From contig JAADHR010000083.1 of the NCBI GenBank assembly GCA_013151735.1, forward strand, positions 1 to 35,231: a DNA stretch of 35,231 bases, given 5' to 3'. The notes under the pieces were generated by a model, which had not been told where the DNA came from, made no database searches, and saw nothing but the letters and a program-made list of their open reading frames with translations. The translations under genes and the position numbers were made by a program. Below, in pieces: positions 1 through 8,772 of this stretch. The stretch is from Calditrichota bacterium (GTDB taxonomy: Bacteria > Zhuqueibacterota > JdFR-76 > BMS3Abin05). Numbering within the stretch: the first letter of the stretch is position 1; each line of letters begins with the position of its first letter.

Positions 1-1
1 C

Positions 2-1780
2 ATTGAAAAATTGGCGCAAAAACAACTCCTGACGCAATCGGAGGCCCACAACCTGACCGAGGCTTACCGCTTCTTCCGAAAAATTGAACATCATTTACAA
101 TTGGAAGACTGGCGGCAAACCCATTTGCTTCCGGAAGAGCCCCATAAGCTCCAGGTTCTTTCCCGAAAAATGGGATTTGACACGATAGCGGATTTTGAAA
201 CAACTGTTCGGCACGTCTCTACAGGTGTCCGATCCATCTACCAATCCATTCTTTCTGAAGAAACAGCCCCGGAGCCGGATCCTCTGGAAACACTCCTCAC
301 CTCCGAATCATTAACTCCGGAACTTAAACTCACGTTTTCAAACATGGGATTTAAAAATCCCGCACAGGTTTTCAAACTGTTTTCGGGACTTTTTTCAGGA
401 ACCGTTCAACACCCTCTTTCAAGCACCCTGCGTAAATCCTTTCGCGCCATTCTTCCACAGCTCCTGGAAGAGCTCCAAAAACAGCCTTCACCGGACGAGG
501 CTCTGGCTTTATTCACCTCGTTTGTCAAGGCGTATGGCAGCCCCCAAAACCTGTATTCTCTCTTTCAGGAGAACACCTCTGTGCTTGCGTTAACCGTTCA
601 AATTTGCGGAAAGGCGCCCTTGCTGGCAAAACTACTCACCATCCACCCCGAACTTTTTACCGCCTTAACGACCCCCGAAACGCTCTATGAGCCCTTTGAC
701 AGGGAACGCTATTTTCGGCAGTTCCAGGAACGCCTCTCCGCCTTACCGGAGTCAGCCTGGATCGACCCATTACACGCATCGAAACGTGCCGCCATGTTTC
801 AAATTGGGGTTCAGTTTTTGGCCGGGATCATCCCGTTAAACGACCTTTTTCTCTCTCTTTCCAATCTGGCAGGGGCCACACTGGAGCTGGCCCTTTCGCA
901 AATTGCTCACGAGCGCCAGCCGCAAACCCCTTTCCCGGCCGCCATCATTGGCCTTGGGAAATTGGGTTCTCTGGAACTTAATTTTGGCTCTGATCTGGAT
1001 GTGGTGTTCCTCACAACGGAAACAGAGCAGCCCTCTCTTCAGGAACAGGAAGCCGTCCTGCGGGAGCTTATTGCCCGTCTCAACCAGATTTCTCCCACGG
1101 GTCAGCTTTACAAAATCGACGTTCGCCTTCGCCCGGAAGGCGCAGGTGCCCCGCTTTTGATCTCGTTGGATGCCTACCAAAACTATCTTTTGAACCGGGC
1201 CGAACTGTGGGAACGCCAGATGCTGCTCAAAAGCCGGTGGATTGCCGGGAACCCCGAACCGTGGAAACAGTTGTCGGATTTCATCCGGGCGTATCTTTTT
1301 GCCCCCGGTCTCTCGGGTGAACAGGTTGACGAGATTTTCGCCATGCTCGAAAAAATCCACCAAAAATCCCGAAAAAAATTCTCACGGGAGATGGATCTTA
1401 AAAATAGCCCCGGCGGCATTGTGGACATTGAATTTCTGGTACAACTGTTTCAATTAAAGTACGGGAATAAATTTGCCACCCTTCAATCGGGACAAACACC
1501 GGAGCTCATCGAAGAATTGGGAAAACTGGGGCTGTTTTCGGCAAGAGACGCCCGCAGGCTGAGAGACACGTACCTTTTCTACCGCCGTATCGAAACCTAC
1601 CTTCATATTGGATTAGAACGTCCGCGGGCCAAAATCCCCCTGAAGGGGGAGAAACTGGAGATTCTGGCCAAACTGATGGATTTTAGAGATGGGCGGGCCT
1701 TTTTGGATGAACTCAAATCCAAACTCACACAAACATCCGACAGGCTAAAATCCTTTAAAACGATTTTGAAAACCTCCTAA
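2..1780 (+). CDS. glnE: Glutamine synthetase adenylyltransferase/deadenylylase, C-terminal part (5' end off window)
   Basis: GlnE covalently modifies glutamine synthetase: it attaches or removes AMP in response to PII and glutamine, in the cytoplasm. The frame is open to the window edge (codons for I-E-K precede the TTG at 11), so that TTG is not the start and the gene continues upstream. About 592 residues are present, against roughly 950 for the family. The first 75 residues resemble the end of the N-terminal deadenylylase half. The rest is the second nucleotidyltransferase half, with the motif GLGKLGSLELNFGSDLD (about 946-996) and the third catalytic carboxylate region IDVRLRPEGAG (about 1115-1147). 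The helical C-terminal part carries the REMDLKNSPGGIVDIEF segment typical of GlnE. It ends in TAA about 100 bases before the convergent glnD stop, which fits one nitrogen-control locus. Identification is secure; the deadenylylase half cannot be judged here. Confidence 0.95.
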   Translation: MEKLAQKQLLTQSEAHNLTEAYRFFRKIEHHLQLEDWRQTHLLPEEPHKLQVLSRKMGFDTIADFETTVRHVSTGVRSIYQSILSEETAPEPDPLETLLTSESLTPELKLTFSNMGFKNPAQVFKLFSGLFSGTVQHPLSSTLRKSFRAILPQLLEELQKQPSPDEALALFTSFVKAYGSPQNLYSLFQENTSVLALTVQICGKAPLLAKLLTIHPELFTALTTPETLYEPFDRERYFRQFQERLSALPESAWIDPLHASKRAAMFQIGVQFLAGIIPLNDLFLSLSNLAGATLELALSQIAHERQPQTPFPAAIIGLGKLGSLELNFGSDLDVVFLTTETEQPSLQEQEAVLRELIARLNQISPTGQLYKIDVRLRPEGAGAPLLISLDAYQNYLLNRAELWERQMLLKSRWIAGNPEPWKQLSDFIRAYLFAPGLSGEQVDEIFAMLEKIHQKSRKKFSREMDLKNSPGGIVDIEFLVQLFQLKYGNKFATLQSGQTPELIEELGKLGLFSARDARRLRDTYLFYRRIETYLHIGLERPRAKIPLKGEKLEILAKLMDFRDGRAFLDELKSKLTQTSDRLKSFKTILKTS

Positions 1781-1826
1781 CGTCTCACGCCCGATCCGAA
1801 AACTTATTTTGACAGGAGAAACTTAT

Positions 1827-1870
1827 TTCGTGAAAATTCGTGTGAATTCGTGGGCTATTTTTTGTTCGTG
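1827..1870. repeat. TTCGTG hexamer repeat phased at 10 bases in the glnE/glnD gap
   Basis: Between the convergent glnE and glnD stops, TTCGTG starts at 1827, 1837 and 1847, exactly ten bases apart, and again at 1865. The intervening bases are A/T-rich. The gap holds no other recognisable terminator. A single related ATTCGTGGG occurs at about 5777-5785 and a TTCGTGTGTG at about 13529. It may be a dispersed intergenic repeat or a degenerate terminator; its function is unknown. Confidence 0.6.
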
Positions 1871-1880
1871 GGCGGCTCTT

Positions 1881-4514
1881 TTATTTCAGAGAACGGAGGA
1901 TGTTTTTTCGAATCTCGTCGATTTTTTCCGAATCCACGATTTTCTGCCCATTTTCATCCGTTACGTAAAAGCTATCGGAAACCTGATCGACACGGGTGGA
2001 AATTTTGGCCGATTGAATATTGACACCGCTGGAGGAAAGGGTCCGGGCAATCTGGTAAAGGAGTCCGAGGGCGTCATCCGTAAAAATATCAATAATTGTA
2101 AAATCCCGGGAAAGCTGATTATCGAAAACAATCTCAACGGGTTTACCGGATTTTTTAAGAGGGTGGCGTTTCCAGCGGCGTTTGTGCCGGGCAAGGAGCT
2201 CTCCCAATTCGATTTTTCCGGATAGCACGTTCACCAGATCATTTAAAATGTCTTTCTGAACAATTTCGGAAAATTGAATGTGCTTTGAAAAGGGAAGAAC
2301 CCGAAAGCTGTCAATAACAAAGCCATCCTCGCGGGTAAAAATCTGTGCGGCGAAAATGCTCAAATCGTTTGCCGCCAAAACTCCGCAGATTTCCGCCAGA
2401 AGGGAGGGCCGGTCCCGTGTCACCACGGTCACGCCCCAGTGAGTCCGAAGATTTTTAAACTCGATAAACGCAGGATTGGCGGGAATCTGGCTGATGGCCA
2501 GCAGGTGGCCAGAAATTTCCTCGGCTCCAAATGATTTCAGGTATTCTTCCCCCATCATTCGGAGGTGATTTAGAATTTCTTCCCTTTTAAAAGGCGCCGG
2601 CAGAATGCCTAAAATTTCTTCTGCCAGATCGGACAATTCCTTTTCATCCAACGCCTCCGAAATGCACTCTCCGGATAAATAGCGTCTGGTACGCCGAAAA
2701 AGCTCCCACAATTGGATGGCCTTCCACTCGGACCACACCGTGGGATTAAGCGCTGACAAATCCCCGTACGTCAAAAGGTACAGCAACTTCAAATTCGTAA
2801 CATCACCTACAATTTTGGCAAATTTTTGAAGCGTAGACGGATCTTCGCTATTCCGGCGAAAGGCAAACTGCTCCATTTTCAAATGATTTCTGATTAAAAA
2901 GAGCACCCGCTCCACGCGCTCTCCGGACAGGTTCCAGCGGCGAAAAACCCTGCTCGCCAACGCCACGCCATTTTCTGTGTGCGGCCCCGGAAGCGCCTTT
3001 CCTATATCGTGAAACAGGAGCGCCAGAAAGAGCACTTCTTTTTCAGAAATGCTCTGAAGTGTGGCTTTCAGTTCAAACGGATCCTCAGAGATTTTTAGAA
3101 GATCGGCCACATTTTCAATGGCCAAAATGGTGTGTTCGTCGGCAGAATAATAATGATAAAGATCGTGTTGCGCCAGCGCCGTAATAGCGGAAAACTCCGG
3201 CAGAAAGCGATCCAGAATTTCCAGTTCGTGCATAACCCGCAAAACCCGCCCCAGGTTTTTCGGATTTTGCATGATTTTCAAAAACACCTCCACCACGGCC
3301 GGATGATTCTGAAACTTGTCTGACAGGGTTTGGGATTGAAGATAAAGAGCATTTCTCAAAAATTCCCCCAATTTCAAATTGTACTCCTGCTGCCATCGGA
3401 AAACCTGCATGAGCAACTCCGGACGTTCGGAGAAAATCCGGGGAGTTGTTCCTTCAAAAACGATGGCATCCTTGAATTTCAGAATACCCGGGGCCAGTAC
3501 CTCCCGGCTCGACCATTCTTTTTCCATTTGAAAATGAGAGCGGCTTGGAATAAACAATTCCGACAGAATCTGGTAACTGTGGTAAATTTTTCTCACATGC
3601 AAGTAATAATCCCGCAGAAATTTTTCCACGGCAAGGCGTTCTTCCGTGCCTCTCGTGGTAAGCCGGGAGGCCAAATCTTTTTGTAAGCCGTATTCCAGGC
3701 GATCCATTTTTTGATCCGTCAACAGATGAAGCTCATTACGAACCGACAGGAGAAATTCAAACGCTTTTCGGAGGGCCGTAAAATCGTTAGCCAAAAGAAA
3801 GGATTGTTCAAAAAGATGTTGCAGCAGGTTCATCGTTGCCGAGCGCACCTGTTTCCGGATTTTGAACGTCCCGGAAAAATCGGGATGGCTGCGGTACAAC
3901 CAGAGCAAGGCATGAAAATCCCTCAGCCCCCCCATACCGTTCTTAACATCCGGTTCCAGCAGTTGAGGAGAATTCCCAAATTTCTTGTGACGAGCGGCTG
4001 TTTCGTCGAGAACCGTTTTCAGAAATGTTTTGTAATCGTTAAAAATAACCCGATCATTCAATACCCTTTCAACCGTTGAAGCAAGGGATTCATCTCCCCA
4101 GAGAAAGCGCATTTCCAGCAGGGTGGTTCGGAAGGTCCATTCATTCAGTGCAAGCGTCACCGCCTGATCGGGGGTCAGGACCTGGTGCCCCACTTCCAGG
4201 CCCAAATCCCAGAGTGCCCGAATCGCTTTTTCCAGGGCCTTCAAAAGAGCCTTATCCGAATCATCCACAATGATTAACAAATCCACGTCGGAGTTTAGAT
4301 TGAGCTCACAACGGCCATATCCCCCCGGGGCAAATACGGCAATCGGCGCCCGCCTTTGTCGCAGAAACGATTCAAAAGTACGGCTTATAACGGCATCCGT
4401 CACTTCCGTTAATTTCAGAGCCACACTTACACCATTCCACATCCCCCGATTGTCTTCAACAATTTTTCGCCGCTGTTCCTGAAAGGACCGTTCCATTAGA
4501 CGAATGATTTCCAC
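1881..4514 (-). CDS. glnD: [Protein-PII] uridylyltransferase / uridylyl-removing enzyme
   Basis: GlnD is the primary glutamine sensor: it adds UMP to PII at low glutamine and removes it at high glutamine. All four expected modules are visible in the 877 residues. There is an N-terminal nucleotidyltransferase motif GGYGRCELNLNSDVDLLI (about residues 64-81) with the S-D-x-D carboxylates. A GlnD helical domain with the NGMGGLRDFHAL motif follows. An HD domain with LFHDIGKALPGPHTENG (about residues 510-530) is the uridylyl-removing centre. Two C-terminal ACT domains come last, the first around VVTRDRPSLLAEICGVLA and the second around DIFTDDALGLLYQIA. The annotated start is GTG at 4514. An in-frame ATG at 4496 has an AGGTGG 14 bases upstream and may be the true start. 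The gene lies about 30 bases downstream of bpsA, probably in one transcript, and converges on glnE. Confidence 0.96.
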   Translation of the reverse strand: MEIIRLMERSFQEQRRKIVEDNRGMWNGVSVALKLTEVTDAVISRTFESFLRQRRAPIAVFAPGGYGRCELNLNSDVDLLIIVDDSDKALLKALEKAIRALWDLGLEVGHQVLTPDQAVTLALNEWTFRTTLLEMRFLWGDESLASTVERVLNDRVIFNDYKTFLKTVLDETAARHKKFGNSPQLLEPDVKNGMGGLRDFHALLWLYRSHPDFSGTFKIRKQVRSATMNLLQHLFEQSFLLANDFTALRKAFEFLLSVRNELHLLTDQKMDRLEYGLQKDLASRLTTRGTEERLAVEKFLRDYYLHVRKIYHSYQILSELFIPSRSHFQMEKEWSSREVLAPGILKFKDAIVFEGTTPRIFSERPELLMQVFRWQQEYNLKLGEFLRNALYLQSQTLSDKFQNHPAVVEVFLKIMQNPKNLGRVLRVMHELEILDRFLPEFSAITALAQHDLYHYYSADEHTILAIENVADLLKISEDPFELKATLQSISEKEVLFLALLFHDIGKALPGPHTENGVALASRVFRRWNLSGERVERVLFLIRNHLKMEQFAFRRNSEDPSTLQKFAKIVGDVTNLKLLYLLTYGDLSALNPTVWSEWKAIQLWELFRRTRRYLSGECISEALDEKELSDLAEEILGILPAPFKREEILNHLRMMGEEYLKSFGAEEISGHLLAISQIPANPAFIEFKNLRTHWGVTVVTRDRPSLLAEICGVLAANDLSIFAAQIFTREDGFVIDSFRVLPFSKHIQFSEIVQKDILNDLVNVLSGKIELGELLARHKRRWKRHPLKKSGKPVEIVFDNQLSRDFTIIDIFTDDALGLLYQIARTLSSSGVNIQSAKISTRVDQVSDSFYVTDENGQKIVDSEKIDEIRKNILRSLK

Positions 4515-4543
4515 CTTTTGATGATTTCGCGTATATGTTCCCC

Positions 4544-5626
4544 CTAAGCGTCCTCATCTTTTTCTGTTTTTTTCGAATAGGCCAACTGTTCCTCATCGAT
4601 CAGATCGTCTTCCACATTCATTCCCTCGTCAAGAGGCTCAAATTCCTGCAGTGTTTCCAATCGATAGACGCAGGATTTATACCAGGGGATGGTCGGCCTC
4701 TCCTGAAAGATCGGCACATCGTTTCGAATGGTTTCAATCTGGAAATTGTCATTGTCATATTCCGTGAATTCGTACAGGATGTCCGTAATGACAATGTCAT
4801 TCAGAACCAATAAATCGCGCTGCAGTGTTTGCCATTTTCTCAAAGAGGCCTCTGTATGCGTGAGCCCAAAAAATCCCGCCCGTCCCTCACCCGGTTTGAG
4901 CAGTGACAACCCCTTTTTCAAATACAGCAGAAAGGTTTCGTAGGCCTCCGGCGGATCGGTAATAAACACATCAAACTTCCCAAAGAATTCTTCCGGAACA
5001 GGGTTTCGGACATCATATTTGTGAACATCGATGGGAAGTTTCATCGAATGGATTAAATTAAACAGATAATCCACCATCTCATCATCGTACTCCAAAACGA
5101 CAATTCGGTCGGGTAATCGCGTCAAAGCCAGAGCCACGCTCACCAAATCGGCATCGTTAACCACAACAATTTCCTTCCCGGGCGCATTGCCCTTCTGCAC
5201 CATGAGCATCACCCGGCGGAAAATCGATCGGGTGGACATAATCCAACGATTCCTGACCGACTCGGGACGCGGATATTTTTCAAGAATTTCATTGAATTTT
5301 TCAATCAAATTTGCGTACGTCGACACATCGTACCCCGTACCCTGACAATGAATACAGCGAAAATCGGCTTTGGGGTAAATGCCATGCTGACGCAGCAAAT
5401 CCTTGCCATTTCGTGTAAATTCTACGCGTGCTCCGACGAATTTAATAAACCCGCGTTTTTCTAACTGCTTAAGGGTCTCGGCAACCAGATTAAACGGCTG
5501 ATCCGAAATATCCACAATTCTCCAGCCGTAAGAATCCGTTGCCATGGCCCGCAAAATTTTTTCGAACGAATATGTTGAGATTTCAAGACCCGTGTTTTCT
5601 GCAATCGCTTTAAATAATTTTTGCAC
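4544..5626 (-). CDS. bpsA: Branched-chain polyamine synthase, N4-bis(aminopropyl)spermidine synthase family
   Basis: BpsA-family enzymes transfer aminopropyl groups from decarboxylated S-adenosylmethionine to spermidine to make quaternary branched polyamines, known mainly from hyperthermophilic archaea and thermophilic bacteria. The 360 residues show the family layout: an N-terminal winged-helix-like region (about 1-85), a CIHCQGTGYD zinc-ribbon-like motif (91-100) and a Rossmann methyltransferase-like core. In the core, VVVLEYDDEMVDYL binds the nucleotide and DPPEAYE (224-230) is the DPPE active-site loop. The family GDDD-type motif reads NDADLVSVAL (157-166), a departure from the form I recall. 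The tail is acidic. The start is GTG, supported by AAGGAGG six bases upstream. It lies directly upstream of glnD. The family call is strong from the two motifs and the length; the polyamine product is inferred. Confidence 0.85.
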   Translation of the reverse strand: MQKLFKAIAENTGLEISTYSFEKILRAMATDSYGWRIVDISDQPFNLVAETLKQLEKRGFIKFVGARVEFTRNGKDLLRQHGIYPKADFRCIHCQGTGYDVSTYANLIEKFNEILEKYPRPESVRNRWIMSTRSIFRRVMLMVQKGNAPGKEIVVVNDADLVSVALALTRLPDRIVVLEYDDEMVDYLFNLIHSMKLPIDVHKYDVRNPVPEEFFGKFDVFITDPPEAYETFLLYLKKGLSLLKPGEGRAGFFGLTHTEASLRKWQTLQRDLLVLNDIVITDILYEFTEYDNDNFQIETIRNDVPIFQERPTIPWYKSCVYRLETLQEFEPLDEGMNVEDDLIDEEQLAYSKKTEKDEDA

Positions 5627-5762
5627 CTCTGCCTCCTTAATTCAATCAACAAACGAACTGCATTTCCTCCGAAGCGGAATCGCAGTGACCCTCTTTACAA
5701 ATGAAATAATGTGCCTGCTCCAAAAACCGCAACGTGCACAAATAACCGCTATTAGCTCTAAC

Positions 5763-5771
5763 AAAATCAAG
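5763..5771 (-). promoter_or_regulatory. CTTGATTTT element upstream of bpsA
   Basis: The gap 5627-5821 contains, on the minus strand, the same CTTGATTTT word found at the -35 of lpxH and, one base shorter, of ispE and amrS. No good -10 box sits 17 bases downstream; a TTATTT lies 19 bases away. It is therefore only a candidate promoter for bpsA-glnD, and would imply a leader of about 110 bases. Confidence 0.3.
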
Positions 5772-5821
5772 TTGTGATAATTCGTGGGAAAAGGTTTCTT
5801 AAAGCAGACTTACCGATTGTG

Positions 5822-6220
5822 CTACATAAATTTTTCTTTTAAAAAATCGGGAACCGCAATGGTTTCCCGCCGCCCATTTACAAATACAATGGTAATCCGG
5901 CTGTCCAGTACAAGCGTACCGGTTTTTTTATTTCGAATCATCTGGCGAAAAACCATACTTTTGTGCCCCACCTTCTCCACGAACCCCGTTACTTCCAGCC
6001 AATCTGACATGTGTGCAGGAGCCTTATAGTCCAGTTCAGCGCGGGCAACAATCATAAAAATATCTCTTTTCACCAGGTCTTCAAATGAAAGTCCTTCTTG
6101 CTCCAGATATTTCCCCCTTGCAAATTCCAAATAATTCAAATAGATCGCATTGTTCACATGCCCGTAAAAATCCAATTCATACGAGCGAACCTGCAACTCC
6201 GCTTTAAATACCTTTCCCAT
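5822..6220 (-). CDS. Hotdog-fold acyl-CoA thioesterase, YbgC/FadM (4HBT) type
   Basis: This is a small single-domain hotdog thioesterase expected to hydrolyse acyl-CoA or a related thioester in the cytoplasm. The 4-hydroxybenzoyl-CoA thioesterase motif is clear: ELDFYGHVNNAIYLNYLEFAR (21 residues, so its key points are D in LDFYGH, H-V-N-N and the E in LEFAR). The length of about 132 residues is normal. An upstream GTG at 6232 overlaps the TGA of the lamin-tail gene, but GAGGAGGAGG lies immediately before the ATG at 6220, so I prefer that ATG. The overlap still implies translational coupling to the upstream secreted protein. The substrate cannot be told from sequence. It is not adjacent to tol-pal genes, so the usual YbgC context is missing. 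Confidence 0.85.
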   Translation of the reverse strand: MGKVFKAELQVRSYELDFYGHVNNAIYLNYLEFARGKYLEQEGLSFEDLVKRDIFMIVARAELDYKAPAHMSDWLEVTGFVEKVGHKSMVFRQMIRNKKTGTLVLDSRITIVFVNGRRETIAVPDFLKEKFM

Positions 6221-6228
6221 CCTCCTCC

Positions 6229-8772
6229 TCACAAATGTTTGGCCAAAACAAATGTCTTTTTAAGTGATCTCTGTTTCTTCCGGTTGACAAACAATTCCAA
6301 ATAGGCAATGTAGATTCCCATCGGCAGGATTTTGCCGTTTTTCTGCCGCCCGTCCCAAATGCATTCATACGAGCTGCCAATCGGCTGGTTGTCCAGCAGG
6401 GTTCGAACCATCCGTCCGGCTGCATCAAAAACTCTCAATTCCGCCACAGATGTGGCGGTTTTCGTATGAATGGTAAAGGTTACAAAATCATCCTTCCCGT
6501 CGCCGTCAGGGGAAAAGGGATTGGGACTGATTGAAAGCCAGTGGTTAGTGGCTGTCGTGTGCAAAACAATACTATTTTGACATCCGGGTGTACTTCCCTC
6601 TCCAGCCACCGACGTGCTCCAGTTTGTACTGTCTGCAGCGATATTTCCCGGCCGAATTCTCTCCAGAGAACGCCCGTTCCGACCTCCCCACGAAGATGTG
6701 TACGCTAATTCATCACTAATCGTTCCGCTTAAATCCACCAAAAACAGCGAATCTCTGTCATTGTTGAGCGTCGGAAATTTTTTATCAATCACAACCCGAT
6801 CCGGATTTACCTCCGGGTACCATGCAAAAAATGACGAGTCGCCCGCAACCACCAAAAAATCCCCCGGAAAAATGGCTGCCCCGCTTTCCAGAGACGCCTC
6901 CTTAGCCAGCGCCCGGTGATCGCAAACACTCCAATCCTGAATCGGGATTCTATTTTCCCCGGGATTGTAAATTTCCACCCATTCCGGCCAGCCCGGGCGC
7001 GGCCGGTACATCACTTCATTGATGAGAAGTGTGAATGGCCGGTATCCTTTCCAAATTTCAATCCGTCCGCTATTATTTTCACTGTCCTGATCGCCCGGAA
7101 TTCTCCATTCTGCCAGGAGTTTGTGCTTTCCGGGCGCAAGACCCGAAAATGCCATTCGGAAAAAGACAGAGTCTCCCGGCGGCAGATTGCCCACAGATCG
7201 GGTTTCCTGCTCCAGACATTCATTTTCAGAAAAGAACCCGTCATCATTCCGATCGTCAAACATCACGATCCGGCTTCCGGAAATTTCCAACCGACCCTGA
7301 TTTTTTAACAACAGGCTCACACCGGCGGAATCCGCAGCCTTTGAAAGGACGGGCATTGGGTCCAAACAGGTGAGCTTACCATCCACTAAAAGCGGATTAA
7401 TCGAATTCGGGCATCCCGGAGTTCCACCCTCTACACGGCTTGCCTGCCACCCTTCACGGTGTTCGGAAGGGATTGAATATTCCAGACGCTCCAGGGAATG
7501 CCCCGGAGAGGTTTCCGGCCAGCGGGAATAATCCACATGATCCAGCGGCAGCCCGGTGGGATCAAAAATCCACACCTGATCCCCCGAATTGTTGAGCGTC
7601 GGCCATCTGCGAACAAGGGTCTCATGCCCTGCAAGCGAATCCGGAAGATCGGGAATATGCGCCTGCGCCAAAATCCAATAATTCCCGGGAGGCAGTTTTT
7701 GGGGCGTGTCAAAAAGGGTAACTCCGTGTGTGGTCGTTTCGTCCGAAAACCGCCACCGGTACAATTGGAGCGTATCCGGGGAGATATTTTTAATTTCGAC
7801 CCACTCCGGGAATCCCGGAAACGGACGGTACATAATTTCATTCACGCGCAAGACATCCGGTGAAAACTGCACCACCCCCACCACTTTTCTCGAATTATTG
7901 GACGGGTTTTCGTCACCTGGCCAGTCAATCAAAACCAAAAACGAATGAATCCCCGGTGACAGGCGGCCGAGAGAAAGTGCAATTGAAACCTTTTTATTGG
8001 GCAAAACACTTCTTCCGATCGGCCACAAACCTCTCTGTTCAGAAGATGTAAACCGACCATCAAGGTCTTTATCCTCAAAAAGTACAAGCCGGCTGTCCGA
8101 TGCAGGGGTTGTTCCCACATTCCTAACAACGGCTGTTCCCGAGAATTCTCCCTCCTTTTGAAGAAGAACGGAATCCCAGTTCACGGAAACGAGCGCCAAA
8201 TCCCTGGCAGAGAGCGCCACGCTGTTTTTAAATCCGGGTGTCCCGTTCAGTTGAAGAGAATTTGCCCAATTATTTTCAGGAGAATCCTGAAAGATGTTGA
8301 TTTTTTCATCAGAATGACCCGGCCGGTTATCCAGCGTGTACCGGTAGGCATCCACCGTATCCCCGCGAGTGTTTACGAGGCTCACTTTTTCAGCCACAGA
8401 ATTACTCAGTCCCCCGCTTCCGAAGGAGTTATCGGCAATAGTTAAAACAAGCGCATCTTCAGGAATCAGGCTGTCATAGGTTGTAGAATGTGAAAAATAA
8501 CCAGAATCCAGTATGATTCCAAACTGTCCCGGCGCCAGTTTCAGGCCTCCACCTGCATCTTTAATGAGGTCCAGGGATTTTTCATCACCCACACGCCAAC
8601 CCGAAAGCGAAATTGTATCCCGAAGGCTGCGATTTTGGATCTCGATAAACTCATCGTAATATTCGCTTCCAGCGGGATCAAACATAATCTCGGACAGACG
8701 TACCTGTGAAAATACGGTTTCGGCCGTACCCGAAAGAAAAAGAAAAACCACCCCAATTAGGAGGATTCTCAT
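6229..8772 (-). CDS. Secreted protein with three lamin-tail domains, CARDB-like linkers and a C-terminal sorting-type domain
   Basis: The 847 residues begin with a signal peptide (hydrophobic core MRILLIGVVFLFLSGTA, cleavage near residue 23). Three lamin-tail (LTD) modules start at about residues 26, 309 and 583, each with an (L)xNE(I/V)MYRP- or SEIMFDP-type opening followed by EWVEI or EFIEI. They end with GTPGFKNS (178-184), GTPGCPNS (450-457) and STPGCQNS (727-734). Between them lie two CARDB-like beta domains (about 190-300 and 465-570), both with an acidic D-x-D-x-D-G loop. The C-terminus (745-847) has SPNPFSPDGDGKDDF and WDGRQKNGKILPMGIY, like FlgD-Ig or gliding-motility-type sorting domains. 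It is probably exported and surface-attached or released; no enzyme motif is visible. The start is ATG with a GGGGAAGG stretch before it. It lies downstream of the VWA gene and overlaps the thioesterase GTG. Confidence 0.85.
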   Translation of the reverse strand: MRILLIGVVFLFLSGTAETVFSQVRLSEIMFDPAGSEYYDEFIEIQNRSLRDTISLSGWRVGDEKSLDLIKDAGGGLKLAPGQFGIILDSGYFSHSTTYDSLIPEDALVLTIADNSFGSGGLSNSVAEKVSLVNTRGDTVDAYRYTLDNRPGHSDEKINIFQDSPENNWANSLQLNGTPGFKNSVALSARDLALVSVNWDSVLLQKEGEFSGTAVVRNVGTTPASDSRLVLFEDKDLDGRFTSSEQRGLWPIGRSVLPNKKVSIALSLGRLSPGIHSFLVLIDWPGDENPSNNSRKVVGVVQFSPDVLRVNEIMYRPFPGFPEWVEIKNISPDTLQLYRWRFSDETTTHGVTLFDTPQKLPPGNYWILAQAHIPDLPDSLAGHETLVRRWPTLNNSGDQVWIFDPTGLPLDHVDYSRWPETSPGHSLERLEYSIPSEHREGWQASRVEGGTPGCPNSINPLLVDGKLTCLDPMPVLSKAADSAGVSLLLKNQGRLEISGSRIVMFDDRNDDGFFSENECLEQETRSVGNLPPGDSVFFRMAFSGLAPGKHKLLAEWRIPGDQDSENNSGRIEIWKGYRPFTLLINEVMYRPRPGWPEWVEIYNPGENRIPIQDWSVCDHRALAKEASLESGAAIFPGDFLVVAGDSSFFAWYPEVNPDRVVIDKKFPTLNNDRDSLFLVDLSGTISDELAYTSSWGGRNGRSLERIRPGNIAADSTNWSTSVAGEGSTPGCQNSIVLHTTATNHWLSISPNPFSPDGDGKDDFVTFTIHTKTATSVAELRVFDAAGRMVRTLLDNQPIGSSYECIWDGRQKNGKILPMGIYIAYLELFVNRKKQRSLKKTFVLAKHL

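Noticed and set aside
1809-2225. Plus-strand frame of 138 codons across the end of glnD
   Set aside because: It runs antisense to the conserved ACT domain of glnD, so it is a shadow of that gene.
6403-6414. GGTTCGAACC-like word resembling a tRNA T-loop
   Set aside because: It lies inside the lamin-tail coding frame and no acceptor or anticodon stems can be drawn around it.
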